Positions 1 to 8,600 are shown, counted from the stretch's first letter. The stretch is 13,508 bases of DNA from Rhodospirillaceae bacterium (GCA_028819955.1 JAPPKP010000142.1:1-13508), one strand, 5' to 3'. Notes: generated by a model not told the origin, from the letters alone. Numbers and translations are program-made.

Positions 1-266
1 CCCACTTCCTCACCAACGTGATCGACTACGGCATGGACCCGCAGGCGGCGCTGGACTGCCCCCGCGCCTTCCACTTCGGCGGCGTGCTGACGCTGGAGAC
101 CACCATCGCCGATGAGACCGCCCGGCGCCTGGCCGCCCTCGGCCACGACGTCGCGTGGGCCGCGGTGCCCCATGGCGGCGGTCAGGCCATCGCGATCGAC
201 CGCGAGAGCGGCGTGCTCACCGGCGGCTCCGACCCCCGCAAGGACGGCTGCGCCCTGGGGATTTGA
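1..266 (+). CDS. ggt: Gamma-glutamyltransferase, C-terminal end (partial)
   Basis: This is the last 88 codons of a gamma-glutamyltranspeptidase-type gene, open from base 3 and cut by the window edge; it ends with TGA at 264-266. The residues match the end of the family's small catalytic subunit: a segment like [18 protein letters not shown], then [10 protein letters not shown] and the closing [13 protein letters not shown]. Family enzymes are N-terminal nucleophile hydrolases. They cleave themselves into two chains and remove or transfer the gamma-glutamyl group of glutathione and related compounds, usually in the periplasm. The catalytic threonine and the oxyanion-hole glycines lie upstream of the window and cannot be checked. 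Some family members act on other gamma-glutamyl or acyl amides (cephalosporin acylases, for example), so the substrate is open. Base composition is the high-G+C type of the main genome, and it drops abruptly just after the stop codon. Confidence 0.88.
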   Translation, partial: HFLTNVIDYGMDPQAALDCPRAFHFGGVLTLETTIADETARRLAALGHDVAWAAVPHGGGQAIAIDRESGVLTGGSDPRKDGCALGI

Positions 267-306
267 ATGTGGCATCTCTGCCCTTAAGTGATACAGGAAC
301 GGAAAC

Positions 307-855
307 ATGCCCAAGCCGAATAAGTTTGAGAGTAAACTATTTGCGGTGGCCAAACGTGCACAAAAGTTTCACACTGACATGACAGGGCTGTGGTATCCGT
401 TACACACTCACGAATCTTTTTTCCAGAATTACATCGCCATGAAAGTATACGAATCGCTGAAATTTCAGGTTTATGTTGACGCGACACCCACAAAACTAGA
501 AGCCGATTCCAATGTGGAAGTCGTTTACGGTGAAGATAATGCCAACAAGAGATTCGACTTAGCATTTTGGCGGAAGAGCGACATAAATCCAAGAGTCAAG
601 TCAATTCTAGAAATAAAGCATCGAGGATCAACGACAAAAGTGCGTGAAGATTGTCGAAAAATAAAAGAATTCCTTGAATACAACGAAGGTGTGTCCGGGT
701 ATGCTTTATATTACACTCAACCGGCGAAAGTGACTACAGCCGATAGCCGGTTTTCGCAGATATCTGAAGAGCCTAGAGTGTCGATGATCAAGAGCTATAT
801 TAATCGGAGTGAGCCAATTTGGGGTGTCGCACTCTATAGGTGCTATCCGAGTTAG
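307..855 (+). CDS. Orphan protein with a PD-(D/E)XK-nuclease-like motif, A+T-rich
   Basis: A 182-residue protein that I do not recognise as a named family. The middle contains KRFDLAFW (Asp84), then, after about 17 residues, SILEIKH (Glu102, Lys104). This D...ExK arrangement on two adjacent hydrophobic strands is the signature of PD-(D/E)XK restriction-endonuclease-like folds. Glutamates in the preceding helix (Glu38, Glu49) could complete the metal site. No signal peptide or membrane segment is visible. The start is ATG at 307 with AGGA about nine bases upstream. The gene differs strikingly from its neighbours: bases 601-660 contain 22 of 60 G/C, against 60-80% elsewhere, and its codons use A/T in the third position. 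This suggests recent transfer. No methyltransferase, helicase or toxin partner lies beside it. It could be a solitary nuclease, the remnant of a restriction or phage-defence locus, or a protein using the fold for something else. The motif is seen in the sequence; nuclease activity is inference. Confidence 0.72.
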   Translation: MPKPNKFESKLFAVAKRAQKFHTDMTGLWYPLHTHESFFQNYIAMKVYESLKFQVYVDATPTKLEADSNVEVVYGEDNANKRFDLAFWRKSDINPRVKSILEIKHRGSTTKVREDCRKIKEFLEYNEGVSGYALYYTQPAKVTTADSRFSQISEEPRVSMIKSYINRSEPIWGVALYRCYPS

Positions 856-943
856 TATCAAGCATTTATTCTGTCAAATTTGTGTGCTGAATCGAACAAT
901 CTAAGTTGGGCTTGGGAATAGTTTTGTGCATGAGATTGATTGA
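856..943. other. A+T-rich non-coding spacer of the foreign patch
   Basis: There is no credible reading frame or RNA gene here. Composition stays A+T-rich (runs such as GATTGATTGATTCA near 934-946) and returns to the G+C-rich state where the duplicated gene end begins at about 944. The spacer therefore marks the right edge of the low-G+C insert that carries the orphan nuclease-like gene. Confidence 0.6.
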
Positions 944-1075
944 TTCACCCCGGCATACACCCCGCTTCCACCGCGCGCTGCTTCACCAGCGCGTAGACGA
1001 TGTCGATGGCAGGCGTCGGCACGCCGACCGGGCGGCCGAGCTCGCCGATCACGCCGACCAGGGCCTCGACCACCT
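944..1075 (-). pseudogene. Truncated second copy of the ketopantoate-reductase-like gene (3' end only)
   Basis: Bases 961-1069 align without gaps to 1440-1548, the 3' end of the intact gene at 1424-2413, with about eight mismatches in 109 bases (roughly 93% identity by eye). Read on the minus strand, the fragment gives VEALVGVIGELGRPVGVPTP, then a stretch containing DIVYALVKQRAVEAGCMPG and a TGA at 944-946. The stop is at the same place as in the intact copy, and most amino-acid changes are conservative. It corresponds to about residues 290-329 of the intact protein; the NAD(P)-binding and catalytic parts are absent. Upstream of about 1076 the similarity ends. It is therefore a dead gene end, left either by a partial duplication or by recombination between the resident gene and a slightly diverged incoming one. 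The differences make a very recent duplication unlikely. Confidence 0.85.
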
Positions 1076-1196
1076 GCGCCTGCTGTGCCCGACGCCCCGG
1101 ACCATGGTGCGGTTCTCGTCGCGCTTGGGGCGCGGCAGCATTGCCTCATGCAGCACGAGAGCCAGCGGGCCACTACCCTCGTCATCGCCGCCGCCT
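1076..1196. other. Unassigned segment between gene fragment and repeat array
   Basis: This G+C-rich stretch is not similar to the matching part of the intact reductase gene. One minus-strand frame gives an open string that includes LVLHEAMLPRPKRDENRTMV with no start, domain or motif that I recognise. It could be a scrap of another gene brought in with the duplication. I see no RNA gene or promoter here. Confidence 0.4.
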
Positions 1197-1366
1197 GTCC
1201 CGCGGAATCCCACTTATCCTACTCGGTCCCACTTAATCCCGGCGAATCCCGCTTATCCCACCTGATCCCACTTCGTCCCGGTGAATCCCGCACATCCCAC
1301 TCAGTCCCGCCTAATCCCGGCGAATCCCACTTATCCTGCAGAATCCCACTTATCCCGGTGAATCCC
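1197..1366. repeat. Helically phased GGGAY array (18 motifs, 39-bp higher-order repeat)
   Basis: On the plus strand the pentamer RTCCY (GGGAY or AGGAY on the minus strand) begins at 1197, 1207, 1216, 1226, 1236, 1246, 1255, 1265, 1275, 1285, 1294, 1304, 1314, 1324, 1333, 1343, 1352 and 1362. That is 18 copies at steps of 9 or 10 bases, mean 9.7. The steps follow the pattern 10-9-10-10, so four motifs make a 39-bp unit: 1207-1245, 1246-1284 and 1285-1323, then two 19-bp half units at 1324-1342 and 1343-1361. Linkers between pentamers are ACTT/GCTT- and GGCGA/GGTGA-like. Such spacing puts every motif on nearly the same face of the helix. The array ends a few bases before the stem-loop behind the reductase gene. 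It is not a CRISPR array because there are no long spacers. Function is unknown; a cooperative protein-binding site, for example at a mobile-element end, is one possibility. Confidence 0.88.
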
Positions 1367-1371
1367 GCTTC

Positions 1372-1419
1372 AAATTCTTGCCTCGGGCCAGATGCAGGCC
1401 TTGGCCGAGGCCGGAATTT
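1372..1419 (-). terminator. Stem-loop after the ketopantoate-reductase-like gene
   Basis: The arms 1372-1389 (AAATTCTTGCCTCGGGCC) and 1403-1419 (GGCCGAGGCCGGAATTT) pair over about 15 base pairs, with one two-base mismatch and one bulged G, around a 13-base loop. The structure starts four bases after the stop codon at 1424 and the distal arm ends in ATTTG on the minus strand. It looks like a rho-independent terminator with a short U-rich tail. Confidence 0.6.
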
Positions 1420-1423
1420 CGGG

Positions 1424-2413
1424 TCAGCCGGGGAGGCACCCCGCCTCCACCGCGCGCTGCTTCACCAGGGCGTAGACCATGTCGATGCTGGGCGTCGGCA
1501 CGCCGACCAGGCGGCCGAGCTCGGCGATCACGCCGACCAGGGCCTCGATCTCCATGGGCCGGCCCAGCGTCAGGTCCTGAAGCATCGAGGTGCGGTGCGC
1601 GCCAACCTGCTCGGCGCCCTCGATGCGCTTGTCCACGTCGATGGCGAAGCGCGCGCCGAGCGCCTCGCCCACCGCCTGCCCCTCCGCCATCATGGCGCGG
1701 ACCACGGCGCGGGTGCCGGCGTCGCGTGCGATGTCCTCCAGCGTCGCACCCGTGAGCGCGCTCACCGGGTTGAAGGCGAGGTTGCCCCAGAGCTTGACCC
1801 AGATGTCCGAGCGGATGTCGGGTCGCACCGGCGACTTGAACCCGGCGGCGATGAAGGCCCGGCTCAGCGCCTGTACGCGCTCGCTGCGCGTGCCGTCCGG
1901 CTCGCCGAAGGGCAGGCGCTTCTGGCTGAGGTGCCCAGAAATCTCGATGACGCCGGGCTCGGCGATCTCGCCCGCCGCGAAGATGACGCAGCCGATGGCG
2001 CGCTCCGGCCCGAGCAGGTCCCACTGGGTGCCGTCGGGATCCACGGCCGCGATGCGCCGGCCCTCGTAGGGGCCTTCCAGCTTATGAAAATACCACCAGG
2101 GGATGCCGTTGGACGCCGTGACCACGGTCGTCTCCGGCCCGAGCAGCGGCTGCAGCCGCTCGCAGATACCCGGCACCGAGTGTGCCTTGAGCGTGATGAT
2201 GACGGCATCCTGCGGGCCGAGCGCGGCCGGGTCGTCGGTCGCGCGGATCTCGGCCCGGCGTTCCTCGCCGCCGGCGCGCACGCGCACACCCTCCGCCTGC
2301 ATCGCCGCGAGATGCGGCCCGCGCGCGATCAGCGAGACCTCCGCCCCGCCCTCCGCCAGCTCCAGCCCGAAGTAGGCGCCGATGGCCCCGGCTCCGACGA
2401 TGCAGATTTTCAC
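1424..2413 (-). CDS. 2-dehydropantoate 2-reductase-like oxidoreductase (ApbA/PanE family)
   Basis: A 329-residue cytoplasmic reductase, typical in length. The N-terminus has the Rossmann nucleotide-binding motif GAGAIG (residues 7-12). The substrate domain has SNGIPWWYFH (Asn102), WVKLWGN (Lys207, Asn211) and HRTSMLQD followed by GRPMEIEAL (Ser276, Glu288). These match the catalytic lysine, asparagines, serine and glutamate of PanE. PanE reduces ketopantoate to pantoate with NADPH for coenzyme A synthesis. Many genomes carry several paralogues that act on other 2-oxo acids, and this copy sits at the end of a catabolic-looking cluster, so I give no gene symbol. I chose the GTG at 2411-2413 because GGAGG lies about seven bases upstream and the protein then begins directly with KICIVGAGAIG; an upstream GTG at 2449 would add 12 atypical residues. 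A truncated relative of its 3' end lies at 944-1075. Confidence 0.88.
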   Translation of the reverse strand: MKICIVGAGAIGAYFGLELAEGGAEVSLIARGPHLAAMQAEGVRVRAGGEERRAEIRATDDPAALGPQDAVIITLKAHSVPGICERLQPLLGPETTVVTASNGIPWWYFHKLEGPYEGRRIAAVDPDGTQWDLLGPERAIGCVIFAAGEIAEPGVIEISGHLSQKRLPFGEPDGTRSERVQALSRAFIAAGFKSPVRPDIRSDIWVKLWGNLAFNPVSALTGATLEDIARDAGTRAVVRAMMAEGQAVGEALGARFAIDVDKRIEGAEQVGAHRTSMLQDLTLGRPMEIEALVGVIAELGRLVGVPTPSIDMVYALVKQRAVEAGCLPG

Positions 2414-2514
2414 GGCGTGCCTCCGCTCATCACCAGGTACCCCGTTCACGGCCGGCGCGAGACGGCCCGAGCCGCCCCGCGCCTCCCGCCGTCCCCCTCC
2501 CCCCGGGACTCATG

Positions 2515-2534
2515 CCGACCGTTTCGACGGTCGG
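2515..2534 (-). terminator. Perfect 8-bp stem-loop after the isochorismatase-fold gene
   Basis: CCGACCGT and ACGGTCGG flank a TTCG loop (CGAA on the minus strand), starting 23 bases downstream of the stop codon at 2558. The strong stem in the gap before the next gene suggests transcript ending or 3'-end protection. No T-run follows on the minus strand, so classical intrinsic termination is uncertain. Confidence 0.5.
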
Positions 2535-2557
2535 TGGAGAGGCCGTCGAGGCGGGCG

Positions 2558-3238
2558 TCACGAAATCGCCTGGACGAACTTGTCGGAGCTGCTCACCGCT
2601 CCAAAGATGCTGTCCGGGCTTCGAACCATCTCCACCGCTGCCTGATGCAACTCGGACACGGTCGCCGCGCAGCAGTCCTCGAGAAGGAGGTTGTCGAAGC
2701 CGCGATCGCTCGCCTCGCGCAAGGTCGTGTTCACGCACACTTCCGTCGTGACCCCCATGATGATCAGGTTGCGCACGCCCCGATGGCGCAGGATATGTTC
2801 CAGCTCAGTGCTATAGAACGCGCCGCTGCCGGGCTTGTCGACGATCGGTTCATCGGGCTCGGGCGTGAGCTCGGGGATGATTTCCCAACCGGGCTCTCCG
2901 CGGATCAGGACGCGCCCGAGCTCGGTCCTGTCGCCGACTCCGGCACCGGTACGACGAAGGCGGAACTGCTTCACTTCCATGAGGTCCGAGCCGTCGGCGC
3001 GGTGACCCTCGCGCGTGTAGACGACGTGAAAACCCTTCTCGCGCGCCGCCCGGAGCACTTTCCTGTGACCCTCGATCGGGGCGCGCATGACGTTCATGTT
3101 GGCCCCGGCCGTGTCCGCCCAACCGCCGAAGCCGCAGAAGTCCATCTGCATGTCGATCACGAGAACGGCGGTGTTTCTGGGCCTCAGGTCGCCGTCGTAG
3201 GGAAAGGGATAGGATTCGGCCTCGACATATCTCTCCAT
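2558..3238 (-). CDS. Isochorismatase-fold cysteine amidohydrolase
   Basis: A 226-residue cytoplasmic enzyme of the cysteine-hydrolase (isochorismatase-like) superfamily. The catalytic triad is visible: Asp29 in AVLVIDMQMDF, Lys135 in IVDKPGSGAFYST, and Cys168 in MGVTTEVCVNTT, whose VTT carries the family's cis-peptide position. A long N-terminal stretch before the first strand, the sequence DKPGSGAFYSTELE, and the tail REASDRGFDNLLLEDCCAA resemble the branch that includes ureidoacrylate/peroxyureidoacrylate (RutB) and biuret amidohydrolases. An amide- or ureide-cleaving role is therefore likelier than isochorismate hydrolysis. No rut genes or isochorismate synthase are in view. The gene lies 99 bases after the acyl-CoA ligase and 144 before the reductase, each gap holding a stem-loop. 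The ATG at 3238 has no strong Shine-Dalgarno sequence. The exact substrate is unknown. Confidence 0.88.
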   Translation of the reverse strand: MERYVEAESYPFPYDGDLRPRNTAVLVIDMQMDFCGFGGWADTAGANMNVMRAPIEGHRKVLRAAREKGFHVVYTREGHRADGSDLMEVKQFRLRRTGAGVGDRTELGRVLIRGEPGWEIIPELTPEPDEPIVDKPGSGAFYSTELEHILRHRGVRNLIIMGVTTEVCVNTTLREASDRGFDNLLLEDCCAATVSELHQAAVEMVRSPDSIFGAVSSSDKFVQAIS

Positions 3239-3280
3239 GGGATAATGTCTCGCAGTGTCTCAATCGTTCAGGACCAGCGC

Positions 3281-3306
3281 ATTCGCTGCGCTACCAGGCA
3301 GCGAAT
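3281..3306 (-). terminator. Perfect 9-bp stem-loop between ligase and amidohydrolase genes
   Basis: ATTCGCTGC (3281-3289) and GCAGCGAAT (3298-3306) form a perfect stem around an eight-base loop. It lies 31 bases past the ligase stop and 42 bases before the next start. There is no T-run on the minus strand. It may attenuate transcription or trim and protect the upstream message, which would let the amidohydrolase be expressed at a different level. Confidence 0.5.
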
Positions 3307-3337
3307 ACGATCCAAGCGCGCGAACATCGCCGGGACC

Positions 3338-4858
3338 TCACGGCCCGATGCCCAGCTTCTCGGCGAGGCCGATGCGCTGCAGCTTGCCGGTGGCACCCTT
3401 GGGGATCTCGTCGCGGAAGAGGATCGTGCGCGGCACCTTGAAGTCCGCGAGGGACTCGGCGGCGAAGGTGCGCAGCTCCCGCTCCCCCGCCTCGGCGCCC
3501 TCGCGCAGCACGATCACCGCCGCCACGTCCTCCCCCAGCTTCGGGTGCGGCACGGCGAAGGCCACCGCCTGGGCCACAGCGGGATGGGTCATCAGCACGT
3601 CGTCGACCTCGCGGGGCGCGATCTTCTCGCCGCCCCGGTTGATGATCTCTTTGAGCCGGCCGGTGAGCGTCAGATACCCGGCCTCGTCGATCACCCCCTG
3701 GTCGCCGGTGCGGAACCAGCCGCCGGCAAACGCCACCGCGTTGGCCTCCGGGTTGTTCTCGTAGCCGAGAGTGACGTTCGGGCCGCGGATCACCACCTCG
3801 CCCTCGGTCCCGGCCGCCTGCAACGCGCCGGCCTCGTCCATGATCGCGACTTCGGGTCCGGCGGCGATGCCCACCCCGCCCGGCCTGCGCTCGGCGGGCG
3901 GCATCGGGTTGCTGGTCATCTGGTGCGAGGCTTCTGTCATCCCATAAGACTCGATCACGGGCGCATCGAAGGTCGCCTCGAGCTCGCCCATCACCGGCGC
4001 CGGCAGCGAGGAGGACGACGAGCGCAGCAGTCGGAGCCTGCGGCGCGCGACGATCTCCTTGTTGCGTGCAGCCCGCGCGAGGATGGCCTGGTGCATGGTG
4101 GGCACGGCGGTGAGCCAGGTGGGCGCCATCCCTTCGAGCCACGCGAAGAACCGGAGCGCGTTGAAGCCCGGCGTGCAGATCACGCTGGCGCCCGCATGGA
4201 GCGATGCCATCACGCCCGCCATCAGCCCGTGGATGTGGAAGAGCGGCATAATGTTGAGGCAGCGGTCGCCGGGCTCGAGCGCGATCCAGTCAGCGATGTT
4301 GCGCGCCGAGGCGCACAGGTTGGCGCCGGTCAGCGGCACGATCTTGGGCCGCGACGTGGTGCCCGAGGTGTGGAGCACCAGCGCGGCATCGTCCCTGCTG
4401 TTGCTGTCGTTCGCCGGCCCCGCGCCCGACGGCGCATCGAGGGTGAAGCTGCCGGCGCCCGCGCCGGTCTCCGGCGTGAGGCCGATAATCGGCACGCCCA
4501 CCCGCTTCGCCGCCTCGATGGCCGGGCTCTCGGCCCCGGCCTCCAGGATCAGCGCGCGCGCCCGGAGGTCTTCGAGGTAGAAGGCGAACTCGTCCACCCG
4601 GTAGGCGGGGTTGAGGGGCGCCGCCGTGGCGTGGGCGGCAGTGGCGAGGAAGGCCGCCGCCATCTCCGGCCCGTTGGGGAGCACGATCGCGATCCGGTCG
4701 CCCCGCCCGATGCCTGCCTGTGCCAGGGCGTCGCCCGTGCGACCGATCTGGTTCCGAAGGCCGCCATAGGTCAGCGGTGCGCGCTCCGACGCCGCGATGG
4801 CGATGTCGTCCGGTCCGCCCCGCTCCAGCAGCGCGTGGATGTCGGTGGGTTCAGCCAT
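3338..4858 (-). CDS. AMP-forming acyl-CoA synthetase, oxalate-CoA-ligase-like
   Basis: A 506-residue member of the ANL adenylating family. Visible core motifs are the phosphate-binding loop LHTSGTTSRPK (about 162-172), IMPLFHIHGLMAG (203-215), ESYGMTEASHQMTSNP (303-318), WFRTGD with Asp386, GRLKEIINRGGEKIAPREVD (400-419) and the C-terminal catalytic lysine Lys492 in KGATGKLQRI. The stretches SSSSSLPAPVM, YGMTEASHQMTSNPMPP, GPNVTLGYENNPEAN and GRLKEIINRGGEKI closely resemble oxalyl-CoA synthetases (plant AAE3, yeast Pcs60). I therefore favour oxalate or another short dicarboxylate as substrate, but bacterial relatives are poorly characterised and medium-chain or aromatic acids are possible. 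No oxalyl-CoA decarboxylase is in the window. The gene begins 42 bases after acs and is probably co-transcribed with it. The start is ATG at 4858, giving the normal family N-terminus. Confidence 0.88.
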   Translation of the reverse strand: MAEPTDIHALLERGGPDDIAIAASERAPLTYGGLRNQIGRTGDALAQAGIGRGDRIAIVLPNGPEMAAAFLATAAHATAAPLNPAYRVDEFAFYLEDLRARALILEAGAESPAIEAAKRVGVPIIGLTPETGAGAGSFTLDAPSGAGPANDSNSRDDAALVLHTSGTTSRPKIVPLTGANLCASARNIADWIALEPGDRCLNIMPLFHIHGLMAGVMASLHAGASVICTPGFNALRFFAWLEGMAPTWLTAVPTMHQAILARAARNKEIVARRRLRLLRSSSSSLPAPVMGELEATFDAPVIESYGMTEASHQMTSNPMPPAERRPGGVGIAAGPEVAIMDEAGALQAAGTEGEVVIRGPNVTLGYENNPEANAVAFAGGWFRTGDQGVIDEAGYLTLTGRLKEIINRGGEKIAPREVDDVLMTHPAVAQAVAFAVPHPKLGEDVAAVIVLREGAEAGERELRTFAAESLADFKVPRTILFRDEIPKGATGKLQRIGLAEKLGIGP

Positions 4859-4900
4859 GGTCCGGGGCCGCCAGCGGCGAGAGGCGCTTCCGTGTCCGCC

Positions 4901-6844
<1,944 letters not shown>

Positions 6845-6895
6845 CGTGGCGCAACGCCTCCCTGCTGGATCGGCCGACCGTCTCGGCGCGGCGGG

Positions 6896-6901
6896 ATTAT
6901 A
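6896..6901 (-). promoter_or_regulatory. Possible -10 element of an internal acs promoter
   Basis: The minus strand reads TATATAATCCCG here, with a consensus TATAAT at 6901-6896, inside the 62-base gap between the Rieske stop and the acs start and in otherwise very G+C-rich DNA. It would give a leader of about 45 bases. No convincing -35 hexamer is found 16-18 bases upstream, so it may be weak, activator-dependent or coincidental. Confidence 0.33.
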
Positions 6902-6906
6902 TACGG

Positions 6907-7242
6907 TTAGAGCGTGACGGCGACCGACTCGCCCTCGACCGAGACCGGGAGCGGGGTCAGGTTCTCGCCGACGCAGGGGCCGGAGAGGCAGTGCCCGTCC
7001 TCGATGCGAAACAGCGCGCCGTGGGTGGCGCAGAGGATCATGTCCTTCTCGCGGGTGAGGAACCGGTCCGGCACCCAGTCGAGAGGGCCAAGGGTGTGCG
7101 GGCACGAGTTCTCGTAAGCCCGCACCGTGCCGCCCGCGCGCACGACGAAGACCGAGCGCAGGTCGTCGCCCTCGCGAAAGTCGAAGCCCCTGGAGCCAGG
7201 ATCGGGGATATCGGCCAGGCGGCAGAGGACGCGCTGGCTCAT
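6907..7242 (-). CDS. Small Rieske [2Fe-2S] ferredoxin-like protein
   Basis: A 111-residue soluble protein consisting of one Rieske domain. The cluster ligands are visible as Cys47-Pro-His49 in [13 protein letters not shown] and Cys71-Ala-Thr-His74 in [11 protein letters not shown]. The C-terminus [20 protein letters not shown] has the usual closing strands. Residues 49 and 71 are separated by 21 amino acids, a little longer than in most stand-alone Rieske ferredoxins; the ligands themselves are intact. There is no signal peptide, so it is probably a cytoplasmic electron carrier. No ring-hydroxylating oxygenase or reductase partner is in the window. It follows the aminotransferase by 29 bases and precedes acs, so it is likely part of the same transcript. 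The frame is open further upstream to 7365, but ATG at 7242 gives [20 protein letters not shown], a normal family start; the upstream part is arginine/glycine-rich shadow sequence. Confidence 0.87.
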   Translation of the reverse strand: MSQRVLCRLADIPDPGSRGFDFREGDDLRSVFVVRAGGTVRAYENSCPHTLGPLDWVPDRFLTREKDMILCATHGALFRIEDGHCLSGPCVGENLTPLPVSVEGESVAVTL

Positions 7243-7271
7243 GGCGCAGGGCGGCGCTGCCCGCGTTGCCC

Positions 7272-8600
7272 TCAGGCGGCCTCGCGCTCGACCGTGCGCA
7301 GGCTCGCAAGTACCGCGTCGGCCAGGTGGTCGATCTCCGCCTCTTCCATTGGGGTCGAGAGACACGCCATGCCCGACGTCGAGGTCACGACGCCGCGGTT
7401 GAGCAGTGCGCGAAACAGCCCGTCCAGCTTGCGTGCCCGCCCGTCGGTGCCTGCGCGGTAGACCGCGCGGTAATCGGTGAGCGGCTCGTCGCTCATGTGG
7501 AAGAGGATGAGCGAGCCCTCGCCCGTGACCTGCCCCTCTGCGCCTGCGATGCGGAAGGCCTCGCGCAGCATGGCGCGGGCGCTCTCGCCGAGCGCGTTCA
7601 GCCGCTCGACGCTCTCGCGCGTGAACATGCGCATCGCCGCCACCCCTGCGGCCATGGACAGAGGATTGGCCGTGAACGTGCCGGATTGCGGGCAGGCGGC
7701 CTTACCGGTGCTACTGTCGTAGACCGCCATCGCCTCCGCCGTGCCCGCCACCGCACCGATGGGAAGGCCGCCGCCGATTACTTTGCCGAGGGTGATGAGG
7801 TCGGGCTCGAGCCCGTAGAGCGTCTGGGCACCGCGCTCGTGCAGGCGGAAGGTGATCACCTCGTCGTCGATGATGAGCGCGCCGGACTCGCGGCGGAAGT
7901 CATGCAGCATGTCGATGTACGCCGGGCTCATCGGCGCGCCGCCGCAGCGGGCCGGCGCGAGGTCGATCAGCACGGCGGCAAGCTCGTCGGCATGGCGCTC
8001 CAGGATCGCGCGGGTCCGCGCCACGTCGTTGAAGGGGATGATCACCGCATCCTGCAGCAGCCCCTGCGGTGTGCCCTTTGCGTAGCCCACCGGGCGCGGC
8101 CGGTCGGTGCCCCAGCTTTGCGGGTCCGGGTCCAGGCTCGCCTCGGCATAGTCGTAGGCGCCGTGGTAGACGCCCTCGCACTTGGCGATCTTGGGCCGCC
8201 CGGTGAAGGCGCGGGCGCCCTTGATGGCGTGCATCACCGCCTCGGTGCCGGTGTTGGTGAAGCGGATGCGCTGGAGCGACGGCGCGAGGCCGCAGATCGG
8301 CTCGGCCAGCTCGATCTCGCTCTCGGTCGCGAGCGTGAGCGACATGAAGCGCTCGGCTTGCTTCACCACCGCCTCGACGATGGCCGGGTGCGAATGGCCG
8401 AAAAGCTGGACCGTGTAGTTGTTGATGAAGTCGATCCGCTCCACACCGTCCACGTCGATGACCCGGCAACCGTGGGCCTCGCGCGCGTAGATCGGATAGG
8501 GCGAAAGCTGCGTGAGGCCGCGCGTGCCGCCGCCGGGGAACACCGCGCGTGCCCTCGCGCCGAGCGCGGCGGAGCGCGAATGCGGATCGGGATACGCCAT
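7272..8600 (-). CDS. Class III PLP aminotransferase, glutamate-1-semialdehyde aminomutase-like
   Basis: A 442-residue PLP enzyme. Motifs in order are [10 protein letters not shown] (21-30), the phosphate-binding [17 protein letters not shown] (114-130), YHGAYD (145-150), [11 protein letters not shown] with the cofactor Asp and Val (242-252), and the Schiff-base lysine Lys273 in [19 protein letters not shown]. This pattern is that of the glutamate-1-semialdehyde 2,1-aminomutase group. Several details ([40 protein letters not shown]) and the catabolic-looking surroundings suggest one of the many paralogues acting on amino acids or amines rather than the haem-pathway HemL, so I assign no symbol. 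ATG at 8600 is preceded by AGGAG at good spacing. It is the first gene of the minus-strand run and is followed 29 bases later by the Rieske gene. The substrate is unknown. Confidence 0.9.
   Translation of the reverse strand: MAYPDPHSRSAALGARARAVFPGGGTRGLTQLSPYPIYAREAHGCRVIDVDGVERIDFINNYTVQLFGHSHPAIVEAVVKQAERFMSLTLATESEIELAEPICGLAPSLQRIRFTNTGTEAVMHAIKGARAFTGRPKIAKCEGVYHGAYDYAEASLDPDPQSWGTDRPRPVGYAKGTPQGLLQDAVIIPFNDVARTRAILERHADELAAVLIDLAPARCGGAPMSPAYIDMLHDFRRESGALIIDDEVITFRLHERGAQTLYGLEPDLITLGKVIGGGLPIGAVAGTAEAMAVYDSSTGKAACPQSGTFTANPLSMAAGVAAMRMFTRESVERLNALGESARAMLREAFRIAGAEGQVTGEGSLILFHMSDEPLTDYRAVYRAGTDGRARKLDGLFRALLNRGVVTSTSGMACLSTPMEEAEIDHLADAVLASLRTVEREAA

Noticed and set aside
307..855. 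Toxin-antitoxin pair with the low-G+C gene
   Set aside because: No second small gene with its own ribosome site overlaps or abuts it. The minus-strand frame at 284-592 is a shadow without a plausible start context.
1197..1366. CRISPR array
   Set aside because: The repeat unit is 5 bases with 4-5-base linkers in a 39-bp superperiod. There are no 25-40-base repeats with unique spacers and no cas genes.
7272..8600. The haem-pathway enzyme HemL
   Set aside because: The family match is real, but sequence details and neighbours fit a catabolic paralogue better, and no other tetrapyrrole gene is present, so the symbol was not assigned.
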